From assembly GCA_911728435.2 (NCBI GenBank), contig OU452205.1:12964260-13028259 (forward strand): 64,000 bases of DNA. The letters are read 5' to 3'. How positions within the stretch are numbered: the stretch's first letter is position 1; the number at the start of each line of letters is the position of its first letter. This DNA is from Apoderus coryli. Taxonomy: Eukaryota > Arthropoda > Insecta > Coleoptera > Attelabidae. The notes under the pieces are model-generated. The model made no database searches, was not told the DNA's origin, and worked only from the letters and a program-made list of their open reading frames with translations. Below are positions 55,301-63,727 of the stretch, in pieces. A program made the translations under genes and the position numbers.

Positions 55301-58300
55301 GTCGACTTTGCTATATTACTGTTATGTAAAGAATAAAGAAGTTGCTTAAATAATGTTTTTGATAGCTTTAAAAACAACTTTATAACAAAGTAAAAACAAA
55401 TACCTCACTATCCTTCTAACTTACCATATCGAATTTGATAGCATTATTGATGATAAACTCCCAATAACGCAAATCATCAATATCATATTCCATACAAAGA
55501 GATGCCATAATTTTAATACTAATCGGATTCACAACCTTACACAATCGCTTTAAAAGTTCTTTCTTATTACAAGATTCCAATTCATTTACAGTTAGAACAA
55601 TACCCAATCGTTCCAAGTCACTTAAAATTGTGAGTTTATCTATAAAATTCCTACGAAATCAAACAGAAATAAATATATTTATACATGTTATAGAAATCAG
55701 TAATATACTTACAATAACTCGGTGACAGAACCCTCAGTTTTCTCTTCAATCAATGCAGTATCAGAAATAGCGTAAAATACTTTTAGACAGTTGGCTTTAA
55801 ACAAATAGCTCTGCTCTTCCAAATTTAAAATAGTCGTATTTGTAGTATCAATATTAATGGAATTACCGGTTTCTAATAAATAATGTTGCCAAAATTCCAA
55901 ATTCTCACCGTTGGCACAAAAGTAAGCAGCTCTAAATCAAAAAGATACATCATTTGTAAAACATATTAAGCAAGCGTCATGGCTTGGGTTGAGATTCGAC
56001 AGTATGATATACAAAAAGTTTTTGACAACAAGATGTTTGTGGCGAAATCGAGTGTGAGCAAGCAGTATTGCCGACTAAAGCCTCCCGTATCTAGTCTTGG
56101 CAATAGGATTTAATGGAGTTGTTACTTCTTGTCTGGCCATCGTTTGTGAACTTTGTTTCACCGGGCATATTGCCTGCTCACACTAGATGTCGCCACAAAC
56201 ATCTTGTTGTCATTCGGTATCTTGTGCTAGTATAAGCTCATCGTAAATGTTGGAAATTTGAATCACATTGCCTGCTGATCACCACTGGAGTTGTGGATCA
56301 CCGGAACGGCCCGTATGGTGAAAGCATCTCGTCTCGCATGCCGCCATTATAGGATAAAACGTGACAATAACAGCATAGACGTAGGTAGATACCGTTGACT
56401 CGTGTGTTTAATGGAGTTGTTACTTCTTGTCCGGCCATCGTTTGTGAACTTTGTTTTACCGGGCATATTGCCTGCTCACACTAGATGTCGCCACAAACAT
56501 CTTGTTGTCATTCGGTATCTTGTGCTAGTATAAGCTCATCGTAAATGTTGGAAATTTGAATCACATTGCCTGCTGATCACCACTGATGAGTTGTGGATCA
56601 CCGGAACGGCCCGTATGATGAAAGCATCTCGTCGCGCATGCCGCCATTATAGGATAAAACGTGACAATAATAGCATAGACGTAGGTAGATACCGTTCACT
56701 CGTGTGTTCAGTATAGAGTTCATGGCCGGCGCGGCGTATACGAGATAAGTTTAATACTGTCGCATTTTAATTATGGCGATGTTATATATGGTCCTTGTTT
56801 GACCAAAATTGATGAGAACAGAATTCAGTTGATGCAGAATTCATGCACACGGTTTGTATGTGGAATTCGTAGGGGTGAAAGTAGCATTAGAGCTAAGATT
56901 AAGGAAATCGGCTGGTTAAGAATTAAACAACGAGGGATCTTTCATTATCTAAGTTTGTTTAATAAGTTTGTTTAATAAATATCGTTTGAATCATCATCTA
57001 TCGAGGTTAGGCCTTTTGGAAAATTCCAAATGCCGATTGTGTCTGGAGGAAGATGAGACGGCGGAACATGTACATATTCGTTTCAAGTCAAAAATGAACC
57101 GTCACATTTGTAAAATAGACATACCTTTTTAAATTATCGTTGTTACCAAGGTAGCTAGTTTTCTGAAATGCCGAAAAATTTCCTCCAAATCTTGATGTAT
57201 CTAAATCCATTCTTGTGTTCAAGTCGTTTAACCAACCTCTAAGTGTTTCAAAACGAATTTTTTGAATATCTAGTACGAACAATGCTGCTAGATCTTCAAC
57301 AGCTTTATTAATATCTAAAAATCAATAATTAGAGTTCCTACCTTGGTAGGTCGTTATCTAGACTAATACTGCAAAATTTTCTAAATCTGTTGAATCATTA
57401 CCTGGACAAGAAAAGTCTATTCCATGAGCACTCTTCAATATCCTTTCATCTAAATACAAAGCATTTATAAGTTCATGAGGAGCAGCTACTAATTTCGTAT
57501 ATCTTTCATCAGCTAATTGATGAACGTGGAGCACATGAGTTGCTGCTAAGTTGTAATACTGTTGCTTAACCTGAAACCAATTAAAATTCGAGCAACTCTG
57601 ACGACATTATTTATTAATTTACTTGCCTAACAGGTTTTCACCCAATTACAAGACAATTCAATAAATAAATTTTAATCAAAACACTTTTTTCCAAATTACA
57701 GTAGTTTCAAAAACTTTCACAAAATGTGTTTAATTTATGAAGAAATAAGACACCAGTTCACTTTTGATTGTTGTTTGATGTAAAGTAAAAAAGCTGTTTC
57801 TCGGTGCAAAAATGTCGTTAACTGATACTGAAAGAATTTACAATTCTTATGATGAGAGGATACGGCGACAGGGTCAGGTCGTACGAGAGATTAAAAATGA
57901 CGGCTTCCGAAACCGAAATGCGATTGCAAAAGTTGGAAATTGTAGAGTTAGACCACGATCAGGACGACCAAAAATAAATGAAGATAAAGATTTGGGCATT
58001 TTGCAAAATTTTGTTGAAAGCTCGTGTTCCTCATCAAGAACAATATCTCAAGTTACTGAGGTCTGCTTCAAAACCGTGCATAATGTTTTGATAATAGATG
58101 GCAATGCAAGTTGTCCGATTTTAAAATAATTACTACGTTGAGGTGACAAATAGACAACAACCACACATATCCAGTTATCATACTCAACGCTTTCTTATTT
58201 TATCCTGTGATGAGTTGCACGTTACATATTGTGTCCATTGCGTTTTTGTTACTACCTTGCAAAATGGATGAAATAAACTCCGACGACAGTATTAGTGACC

Positions 58301-58888
58301 GTGATTACACTGAAATAGGTATTAGTGAATCCAGTGATTATGCTTTTCGTGACAGTAATCCCAAAAAATTGGTTAAACAATAAAATCTAATGTAATTTAA
58401 AAACTACCTTGGTATATGTCTCCTTAACATCTGGCGAATTTGGCCGACTCTCAATATACTGTAACGCATATCTGTAACTCAATTCCGCTACATTAACCTT
58501 ATCTGCACCAGGCGGTATGAACTTCATGATATGATAAATAACAGCTGTTGCAGTCTCTAAATTTTCAATATTCTTTGCACACTCATCAATATCTGTTGAA
58601 AGATTCTCATTTTCCGGATATAAACGCCATTCTTCAACACTCGTATTTGGACTACCGGTCACGAATTCATTGTTGGGCACTAACGCTTTTATGGCGTAAA
58701 TACAAATATCATCACGATTTAGGTGTTCTCGAACAATATCGGTAACTTTAAACCATTCCTTATATGTTTGCAAATTTATTTCGGGGCGGATTATGCTCCA
58801 AATGTCTTTGGTGAATAATGTATCGGTGAAGGGGAGACGGAATTCTGATACAGGATCTAGTTGTGGTGCATATGAAAAAGCTCCATAC
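49298..58888 (-). CDS. rod: Rough deal / KNTC1 (RZZ complex subunit Rod), C-terminal part
   Basis: Join (5' to 3') 58888-58408, 57570-57402, 57314-57125, 55931-55713, 55650-55425, 54462-54310, 54250-54122, 54069-53995 and 49342-49298. All are GT-AG and in phase throughout, giving about 561 codons. The gene starts beyond the window. Rod works with Zw10 and Zwilch at unattached kinetochores, recruiting dynein and Mad1-Mad2 for the spindle checkpoint. Block order matches the KNTC1 C-terminal region: LPFTDTLF, an HKL-like HQLADERYTKLVAAPHELI, FYAISDTALIEE, LGIVLTVNEL, CMEYDIDDLRYWEFI, VNAWQVIINSV, then CPVVNLLDF. It is a helical-repeat domain without catalytic residues. The last exon is inferred from its splice site, phase and nearby AATAAA. 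Confidence 0.88.
49424..51681 (-). mobile_element. palindromic mariner-like element with 700-bp inverted repeats
   Basis: Arms 49424-50143 and 50974-51681 are inverted copies starting TATACAGGGTGTCCTACGG. Each arm has further internal CAGGGTGGTCAAAAA sites (49855 and 51249). The 830-bp spacer encodes two pieces of a transposase on the - strand. Arms this long and similar suggest recent insertion or gene conversion. It lies in the last intron of Rod, between the penultimate and the proposed terminal exon. Confidence 0.85.
50176..50918 (-). pseudogene. DUF4817/mariner-like transposase, C-terminally truncated
   Basis: From 50888 (MENIYSYADIVNVIVIHGEC) an N-terminal HTH is followed by a second one (VRAAEQDLGISKSSAQKILK). 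A stop at 50463 is followed, in another frame, by the start of the catalytic domain (VIWTDESKFSRDGIVNRQN with the first Asp, then WASENPHA). The frame ends near 50176 before the second and third catalytic residues. The part that would hold them is missing, and the palindrome arm starts instead. It cannot be an active transposase. Confidence 0.8.
51682..52789. other. Rod last intron, no recognised gene
   Basis: Contains a GTACAGGGTGGCCCAAACT end motif at 51959 and AACACCCAGTATACG at 52303, so another decayed ~350-bp member of the same end-motif family. The rest is AT-rich. Confidence 0.45.
52791..53288 (-). repeat. retrozyme-like repeat array with a complete hammerhead
   Basis: 52791-52900 is an inverted copy of the unit start seen at 535 and 56131 (CTCACACTAGAT, GCATATTGCC on the - strand). 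AAGGATGTG and TGGYGACATCTAGTTTTCG recur at 52901 and 53210, giving a 309-bp period. The hammerhead at 53168-53078 lies within that period. The second unit is cut short by a LINE fragment at about 53289. Confidence 0.7.
53078..53168 (-). ncRNA. hammerhead ribozyme, type I, complete core
   Basis: On the - strand: CTGATGA (53133-53127), minimal stem II GTCGAC (53126-53121), GAAA (53120-53117), a two- to three-pair stem III (53117-53110), and predicted cleavage after C53109. The stem I inner helix TCACCA/TGGTGA (53139-53134 with 53108-53103) is perfect. A 6/6 internal loop (GACCGA and AAGTAT) is followed by a 10-bp helix GTCAACTACT/AGTGGTTGAC and a perfect 10-bp CAAGAGTTTG/CAAACTCTTG. The inner-loop bases match those of the copy at 645-758, while the outer helices differ in sequence but still pair. 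Confidence 0.88.
53289..53830 (-). pseudogene. LINE RT C-terminal fragment
   Basis: FLGLQIDLKFKFDEHVKLLC and GCYALRVVSGALG (53780-53660) are the RT thumb region. RKSLLNDSRRMYNHLPPNL (near 53300) is the usual C-terminal end. A gap with stops lies between them. Inserted in the retrozyme-like array, inside the Rod intron. Confidence 0.8.
53995..54069 (-). CDS. rod: Rod exon
   Basis: Reads QILASRTLSNDLTDLFKRGV then YGVKK. Acceptor TTTGTTTCAG, donor AAG|GTGCGT, phase 0. Confidence 0.8.
54122..54250 (-). CDS. rod: Rod exon
   Basis: Reads TCPVVNLLDFEPIVMKCLEQ to PDEKKQFYVE. Acceptor TTATCTTCCAG, donor GAG|GTAAAT. Confidence 0.88.
54310..54462 (-). CDS. rod: Rod exon
   Basis: Reads ITELRLYVDLLKNKCLKEFY to YINNCLIIQ. 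Acceptor TTTATTGCAG, donor CAG|GTATGT. Confidence 0.9.
55425..55650 (-). CDS. rod: Rod exon
   Basis: Reads NFIDKLTILSDLERLGIVLT to NNAIKFDM. Acceptor ATTTCGTAG, donor ATG|GTAAGT. Confidence 0.9.
55713..55931 (-). CDS. rod: Rod exon
   Basis: Reads AAYFCANGENLEFWQHYLLE to KTEGSVTEL. Acceptor TTTGATTTAG, donor ATT|GTAAGT. Confidence 0.9.
56248..56338 (+). ncRNA. decayed hammerhead ribozyme
   Basis: Aligns with 655-735. The core is broken: CTGATGA has lost four bases (CACTGGAG) and GAAA reads GGAA. The stem I pairing TCACCA/TGGTGA and the GGCCCGTA stem III with its cleavage site remain. Predicted inactive. Confidence 0.7.
56545..56636 (+). ncRNA. decayed hammerhead ribozyme
   Basis: CTGATGA is intact (56583-56589), but GAAA reads GGAA (an essential A changed) and stem II has a mismatch. 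Otherwise as the copy one unit upstream. Predicted inactive or very weak. Confidence 0.7.
56770..57090 (+). pseudogene. LINE RT C-terminal fragment
   Basis: YGDVIYGPCLTKIDENRIQL, then NSCTRFVCGIRRGESSI and IGWLRIKQRGIFHYLSLFN. This is the thumb and post-RT region of jockey-type LINEs, followed by stops. A piece with RLCLEEDETAEHV-like wording near 57040-57075 may be the Cys/His end of the protein. Confidence 0.75.
57125..57314 (-). CDS. rod: Rod exon
   Basis: Reads DINKAVEDLAALFVLDIQKI to NNDNLKR. Acceptor TGATTTTTAG, donor AAG|GTATGT. Confidence 0.9.
57402..57570 (-). CDS. rod: Rod exon
   Basis: Reads VKQQYYNLAATHVLHVHQLA to GIDFSCP. Acceptor TGGTTTCAG, donor CAG|GTAATG. Confidence 0.9.
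57812..58129 (+). pseudogene. Tc1/mariner-like transposase HTH fragment
   Basis: A 105-codon frame starts MSLTDTERIYNSYDERIRRQ, continues RPRSGRPKINEDKDLGIL and ends SQVTEVCFKTVHNVLI, i.e. the second HTH. The catalytic domain is missing. It sits in a Rod intron on the opposite strand. A separate 39-codon acidic frame at 58264-58383 (SDDSISDRDYTEIG) resembles the N-terminus of piggyBac-type transposases but is too short to assign. Confidence 0.6.
58408..58888 (-). CDS. rod: Rod exon (first in window)
   Basis: The acceptor TTTGTTGTAG precedes it. Reads YGAFSYAPQLDPVSEFRLPF to DVKETYTK. Donor AAG|GTAGTT. An upstream exon ending with two bases of a codon is required and was not found. Confidence 0.88.
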
Positions 58889-59473
58889 CTACAACAAATA
58901 TGAGCACAGAGTAATTATATGAATTCGCAAGTCTTTGTGAATTTGCTTTACACGTGTTCATAATAGTCCTAAAAATGGGGCACTATAAGGTGATCAATTA
59001 TTGTTTGTGTTTGTCAGATGCTTCCAGAATTTTGTTGTTTTAGGTATAATACAAATGGCAAATTCTCGTCAGAATAATGCAGTTTTAATTGAGTATTTGT
59101 AGGCCAATGCTTACAAGCGAAATTAATCTGACAGTGGCAGAAAAGTCTTGTTGACGTGATTTTTGATAGTTGTATGGTTAAGCTGCCTTTTTTGCGAGAA
59201 AGATTTCGACATTTGGTTATTTGGGTATTGAAAGATTTGAAGGTGTGAATGTGTGTGAATTTTGAAGTGCTAGTATTTTTAACTGCGTACGCGAAATCAA
59301 TAAAATAAATAATTTGGTGCCAGAACATAGACAAAAGCTTTTAATAGCCCGTTATTATTATACTAAAATGTGAATATTCACATATTATAACTACTATCAA
59401 TTTATTACTTTTGAATTTACAACATTCGATCGGTTTCGTAACAATTTTAACAATTTTAACAATATATATATAT
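58889..59473. other. Rod intron, no recognised exon
   Basis: A 106-codon - strand frame (59334-59014) has no family match and poor codon character. An (AT)n stretch closes the region at 59461-59475. Confidence 0.4.
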
Positions 59474-60171
59474 ATAAACAAACAAAGCTATTCAACTAAG
59501 TTGACAGAGTATAGTATATCACCGATATACAAAGAAAAATGAAATAAACTAACTTGTACGAATCAAAAAAATCCCGTGACACAAGCTGGATTTGAACCAA
59601 CATCTCCCAATTGCCGGTCAGGTGTTTTAACCAATTAAACTATCGTGGCACATGAATGAAACTTCTTTAATTCGTACATGCCTTGCTTCCTATGTGCTGT
59701 GCTACGCCTCGACCTTTTAATTCAAAGGCAACATAGACTACACACTGCCATAATGCAATGTTATTTCTCTTTTGCTCATCGCAAATAAATATAAATAAAC
59801 AAACAAAGATATTCAACTAAGTTGACAGAGTATAGTATATCACCGATATACAAAGAAAAATGAAATAAACTAACTTGTACGAATCAAAAAAATCCCGTGA
59901 CACAAGCTGGATTTGAACCAACATCTCCCAATTGCCGGTCAGGTGTTTTAACCAATTAAACTATCGTGGCACATGAATGAAACTTCTTTAATTCGTACAT
60001 GCCTTGCTTCCTATGTGCTGTGCTACGCCTCGACCTTTTAATTCAAAGGCAACATAGACTACACACTGCCATAATGCAATGTTATTTCTCTTTTACTCAT
60101 CGCAAATAAATATAAATAAACAAACAAAGATATTCAACTAAGTTGACAGAGTATAGTATATCACCGATATA
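59474..60171 (-). repeat. tandem 321-bp repeat with tRNA-like gene, left array
   Basis: TTCAACTAAG recurs at 59491, 59812 and 60133, an exact 321-bp period. Copies are almost identical. Each unit has a tRNA-like gene on the - strand (59576-59651 and 59897-59972 including flanking pairs). The third unit is interrupted by a mariner at 60172 and resumes at 61477. Confidence 0.9.
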
Positions 60172-61474
60172 ATGGGTGTTTTTTTAAGCTAGATAGAACT
60201 TTAAATTGTAAAAAGTAACACAAAAAATTAAATTTTGATGAAACATTTTTTTTTTTGTTTTAGTATACTCTGACAAATCATCATGAATAGACTCACGCTT
60301 GAACAACGCTACGAAATTATCCAAATTTACTTTGAAAATCAGTCGTCGATTCGCGCAACTTATAGACGACTTCGTCATTATTATGGCGTACATAATCGTC
60401 CATCTGAACAAGCCATTCGTCGAACTGTGGATAGATTTCGTACCACATACTCTCTAGAGGATGCAATAACACCAACACGTCAAAGGAATGTGCGTACTGA
60501 AGAGAATATTGCCGCTGTAAACGAAAGTGTGGAAGAAGATCCAAATTTATCGATTCGTCGTCGGTCGCAGGAATTGGGGCTCTGTCCGTCCACTACGTGG
60601 ACAATTTTGCGCAAAGATCTCGGCCTACACCCGTATAAGATCCAGCTGGTGCAGGAATTGAAGCCACGAGACCATAATATGCGTCGTTCTTTCGCCGATT
60701 GGGCTCTAGAGCAGTTGGCAACTGACCCGTTGTTTTATCGCAAAATTGTGTTCAGCGATGAGGCGCATTTTTGGCTTAACGGGTTTGTTAATAAGCAAAA
60801 TTGCCGCATATGGAGTGAGACCAATCCACAAGAGACCCTACAGACTCCATTACATCCAGAAAAATGCACCGTTTGGTGCGGTTTTCACGCTGGTGGCATC
60901 ATCGGACCTTATTTCTTCAAAAATGAGGCCGGAGCTCGCGTTACGGTCAATGGAGATCGTTACCGCACCATGATCAATGATTTTTTGTTTGAAAATATGG
61001 ATGACATTGATCCGGAGGAGATGTGGTTTCAACAGGATGGCGCTACGTGCCATACGGCGAACGCAACCATCGACTTATTGAAATCAAAATTTGGCGATAA
61101 GTTGATTTCGAGAAATGGACCTGTCAATTGGCCTCCAAGGTCGTGCGATTTGACACCTCTCGATTATTTCCTGTGGGGCTACTTGAAGTCACTGGTTTAT
61201 GCTGATAAACCAGCAACAATTGACGCCTTGGAGGCCAGCATTGTTCGTGTTATTCGTGACATAAGGCCAGCAGTGCTCGAAAAGGTGGCCCAAAATTGGA
61301 CGTCCAGAATGCGCTTCGTCAAGAACAGCCGCGGTGCCCATATGCCCGAAATCATTTTCAAATGTTAATGTCACGTATTGATCTTTCGAATAAAAAAAAA
61401 TGTTTCATCAAAATTTAATTTTTTGTGTTACTTTTTACAATTTAAAGTTCTATCTAGCTTAAAAAAACACCCTT
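60172..61474 (+). mobile_element. intact DD41D (rosa-like) mariner element
   Basis: Terminal inverted repeats of about 83 bp (GGGTGTTTTTTTAAGCTAGA at 60174 and its inverse ending at about 61472) are flanked by TA on both sides (60170-60171 and 61475-61476). Joining the flanks at the TA restores the 321-bp unit exactly, so the insertion is recent and its ends are certain. It carries one uninterrupted transposase gene. Confidence 0.92.
60283..61368 (+). CDS. DD41D mariner transposase, apparently intact
   Basis: 361 aa, the usual length for Tc1/mariner transposases. It cuts and pastes its own element at TA sites in the nucleus. The paired HTH region spans residues about 5-50 (LTLEQRYEIIQIYF) and 87-120 (SIRRRSQELGLCPSTTW). 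The catalytic Asp residues are D159 (VFSDEAHFWLNGF), D252 (FQQDGATCHTA) and D294 (SCDLTPLDYFLWG). There are 41 residues between the last two, as in the rosa/DD41D group and unlike DD34D mariners. WCGFHAGGIIGPYFF lies between D159 and D252. The start at 60283 is the first ATG after the left repeat, and the stop lies 18 bp before the right repeat. There are no internal stops or frameshifts. The older relic at 3983-4686 has the same motif set. Confidence 0.95.
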   Translation: MNRLTLEQRYEIIQIYFENQSSIRATYRRLRHYYGVHNRPSEQAIRRTVDRFRTTYSLEDAITPTRQRNVRTEENIAAVNESVEEDPNLSIRRRSQELGLCPSTTWTILRKDLGLHPYKIQLVQELKPRDHNMRRSFADWALEQLATDPLFYRKIVFSDEAHFWLNGFVNKQNCRIWSETNPQETLQTPLHPEKCTVWCGFHAGGIIGPYFFKNEAGARVTVNGDRYRTMINDFLFENMDDIDPEEMWFQQDGATCHTANATIDLLKSKFGDKLISRNGPVNWPPRSCDLTPLDYFLWGYLKSLVYADKPATIDALEASIVRVIRDIRPAVLEKVAQNWTSRMRFVKNSRGAHMPEIIFKC

Positions 61475-61476
61475 TA

Positions 61477-61693
61477 CAAAGAAAAATGAAATAAACTAAC
61501 TTGTACGAATCAAAAAAATCCCGTGACACAAGCTGGATTTGAACCAACATCTCCCAATTGCCGGTCAGGTGTTTTAACCAATTAAACTATCGTGGCACAT
61601 GAATGAAACTTCTTTAATTCGTACATGCCTTGCTTCCTATGTGCTGTGCTACGCCTCGACCTTTTAATTCAAAGGCAACATAGACTACACACT
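61477..61693 (-). repeat. third unit of the left array, after the mariner
   Basis: Continues the unit broken at 60171. It includes a tRNA-like gene on the - strand (61523-61598 with flanking pairs). It stops at CACACT (61693), about 58 bp short of a full unit, where the array flips orientation. Confidence 0.9.
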
Positions 61694-62931
61694 TTGTTTG
61701 TTTATTTATATTTATTTGCGATGAGCAAAAGAGAAATAACATTGCATTATGGCAGTGTGTAGTCTATGTTGCCTTTGAATTAAAAGGTCGAGGCGTAGCA
61801 CAGCACATAGGAAGCAAGGCATGTACGAATTAAAGAAGTTTCATTCATGTGCCACGATAGTTTAATTGGTTAAAACACCTGACCGGCAATTGGGAGATGT
61901 TGGTTCAAATCCAGCTTGTGTCACGGGATTTTTTTGATTCGTACAAGTTAGTTTATTTCATTTTTCTTTGTATATCGGTGATATACTATACTCTGTCAAC
62001 TTAGTTGAATATCTTTGTTTGTTTATTTATATTTATTTGCGATGAGCAAAAGAGAAATAACATTGCATTATGGCAGTGTGTAGTCTATGTTGCCTTTGAA
62101 TTAAAAGGTCGAGGCGTAGCACAGCACATAGGAAGCAAGGCATGTACGAATTAAAGAAGTTTCATTCATGTGCCACGATAGTTTAATTGGTTAAAACACC
62201 TGACCGGCAATTGGGAGATGTTGGTTCAAATCCAGCTTGTGTCACGGGATTTTTTTGATTCGTACAAGTTAGTTTATTTCATTTTTCTTTGTATATCGGT
62301 GATATACTATACTCTGTCAACTTAGTTGAATATCTTTGTTTGTTTATTTATATTTATTTGCGATGAGCAAAAGAGAAATAACATTGCATTATGGCAGTGT
62401 GTAGTCTATGTTGCCTTTGAATTAAAAGGTCGAGGCGTAGCACAGCACATAGGAAGCAAGGCATGTACGAATTAAAGAAGTTTCATTCATGTGCCACGAT
62501 AGTTTAATTGGTTAAAACACCTGACCGGCAATTGGGAGATGTTGGTTCAAATCCAACTTGTGTCACGGGATTTTTTTGATTCGTACAAGTTAGTTTATTT
62601 CATTTTTCTTTGTATATCGGTGATATACTATACTCTGTCAACTTAGTTGAATATCTTTGTTTGTTTATTTATATTTATTTGCGATGAGCAAAAGAGAAAT
62701 AACATTGCATTATGGCAGTGTGTAGTCTATGTTGCCTTTGAATTAAAAGGTCGAGGCGTAGCACAGCACATAGGAAGCAAGGCATGTACGAATTAAAGAA
62801 GTTTCATTCATGTGCCACGATAGTTTAATTGGTTAAAACACCTGACCGGCAATTGGGAGATGTTGGTTCAAATCCAGCTTGTGTCACGGGATTTTTTTGA
62901 TTCGTACAAGTTAGTTTATTTCATTTTTCTT

Positions 62932-62933
<2 letters not shown>
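61694..62933 (+). repeat. tandem 321-bp repeat with tRNA-like gene, right (inverted) array
   Basis: Four units in the orientation opposite to the left array. tRNA-like starts at 61851, 62172, 62493 and 62814 are exactly 321 bp apart. The units are nearly identical to each other and to the left array, differing by single bases such as AACTTG for AGCTTG near 62557. The array ends in (TA)n. Confidence 0.92.
61851..61923 (+). tRNA. tRNA-like gene (anticodon GGC), one of seven copies
   Basis: Folds as a 73-nt cloverleaf: acceptor GCCACGA/TTGTGTC (one C-T mismatch, one G-U), D stem GTTT/AAAC, anticodon stem CCTGA/TTGGG with loop CCGGCAA, T stem GTTGG/CCAGC. The A box TAGTTTAATTGG and B box GGTTCAAATCC are intact, and TTTTTTT (61929-61935) follows five bases later as a Pol III terminator. 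Position 33 is C and not the universal U, and the Ala-specific G3-U70 pair is absent. A translating tRNA-Ala is therefore unlikely. Other copies: + at 62172, 62493 and 62814; - within 59576-59651, 59897-59972 and 61523-61598. Confidence 0.5.

Positions 62934-62989
<56 letters not shown>
62934..62989. repeat. (TA)n microsatellite
   Basis: About 27 uninterrupted TA units directly abut the last 321-bp unit. A shorter (AT)n run marks the left end of the left array (59461-59475). Confidence 0.95.
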
Positions 62990-62993
<4 letters not shown>

Positions 62994-63655
62994 GACCTTT
63001 GTTGTTGTTTCGCTAGTGTTCTAAGCAAATCACTTTAATCATTGTACATTTTTCCGTATATTATAAGTCAGTTGTGTACCTTGTTATAATACCAATTCCA
63101 AGCAAATTACTATTTATTACTGTATATAAGTATTACCTAATTGATAAGTTTTTATTAGTAAAAAAATATATTTCTCTTTCTTATGTTATAATTTTGCTAA
63201 ATTTTTAGTATTCATGGCTAAATCGTATCGAAAATAAAATATCAAATTTAGTCTGCAATGTGTAGGTACAGAGTGGGCACTATACTACGGGGCAGTATCT
63301 CTTCTCAGAAACTACTGACTTTAGAAAAAAAAACTTAATACAAAAGTTTATTGGTTTTAAAGAAATTTTAAAATTATTATTAATAATACCGAAAAGTGCT
63401 GCACAGACTCCAGAATTTGAAATAAGACACCCTATATATTTTTACATTCCTTGGAATAATTAAAGGTAAGTTTCATAACTCGAATTTTGTGTAATTTACA
63501 CAGAAATTATGATTATGAATTTTTTTTCAACAAATTTAATTATGATCTCAACAAAAAATGCATTGTGCGGCCGCTAGTAAAGATTATATTATAAAATTTC
63601 ACCAATAACTTAAAAAATATACCTTCTCACCATCTGTGGCAGCTAGATGTTGTAA
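62990..63655. other. no recognised gene
   Basis: AT-rich. On the - strand, a possible donor GAGAAG|GTATAT near 63625 follows YLQHLAATDGEK-like codons. No matching acceptor was found. Confidence 0.35.
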
Positions 63656-63658
63656 ATA

Positions 63659-63703
63659 CATACAGGGTGTCGCAAGTTTTTCAAAATGAAACACCCTGTA
63701 TTT
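63659..63703. repeat. short inverted pair of TACAGGGTG motifs
   Basis: ACATACAGGGTGTCGCAAG and the opposing AACACCCTGTATTTG enclose 16 bp. This is the smallest member of the end-motif family in the window. Confidence 0.7.
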
Positions 63704-63727
63704 GTTACTTCTGATATATCCCTGTCA

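Larger units (their letters stand above)
56112..56740 (+). repeat. tandem dimer (298-bp unit) of retrozyme-like repeat
   Basis: AATGGAGTTGTTACTTCTTG recurs at 56112 and 56410, and the two units are nearly identical. Each runs from the GGCCATCGTTTGTGAAC block, through the ACTAGATGTCGCC block and a hammerhead relic, to the GCATGCCGCCATTATAGG tail. One hammerhead per tandem unit is the layout of retrozymes and of hammerhead satellites. Located in a Rod intron. Confidence 0.8.

Noticed and set aside
59014..59334. 106-codon - strand frame as an extra Rod exon
   Set aside because: No similarity to Rod blocks, no suitable acceptor and donor, and its phase does not connect to the exon at 58888.
61851..61923. 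Genuine tRNA-Ala gene
   Set aside because: C33, an acceptor mismatch and no G3-U70 pair. Kept as tRNA-like only.
63600..63660. Possible upstream Rod exon ending YLQHLAATDGEK with donor GAGAAG|GTATAT
   Set aside because: No acceptor was found before it, and its apparent phase does not match the next exon. The sequence upstream is a transposon end.
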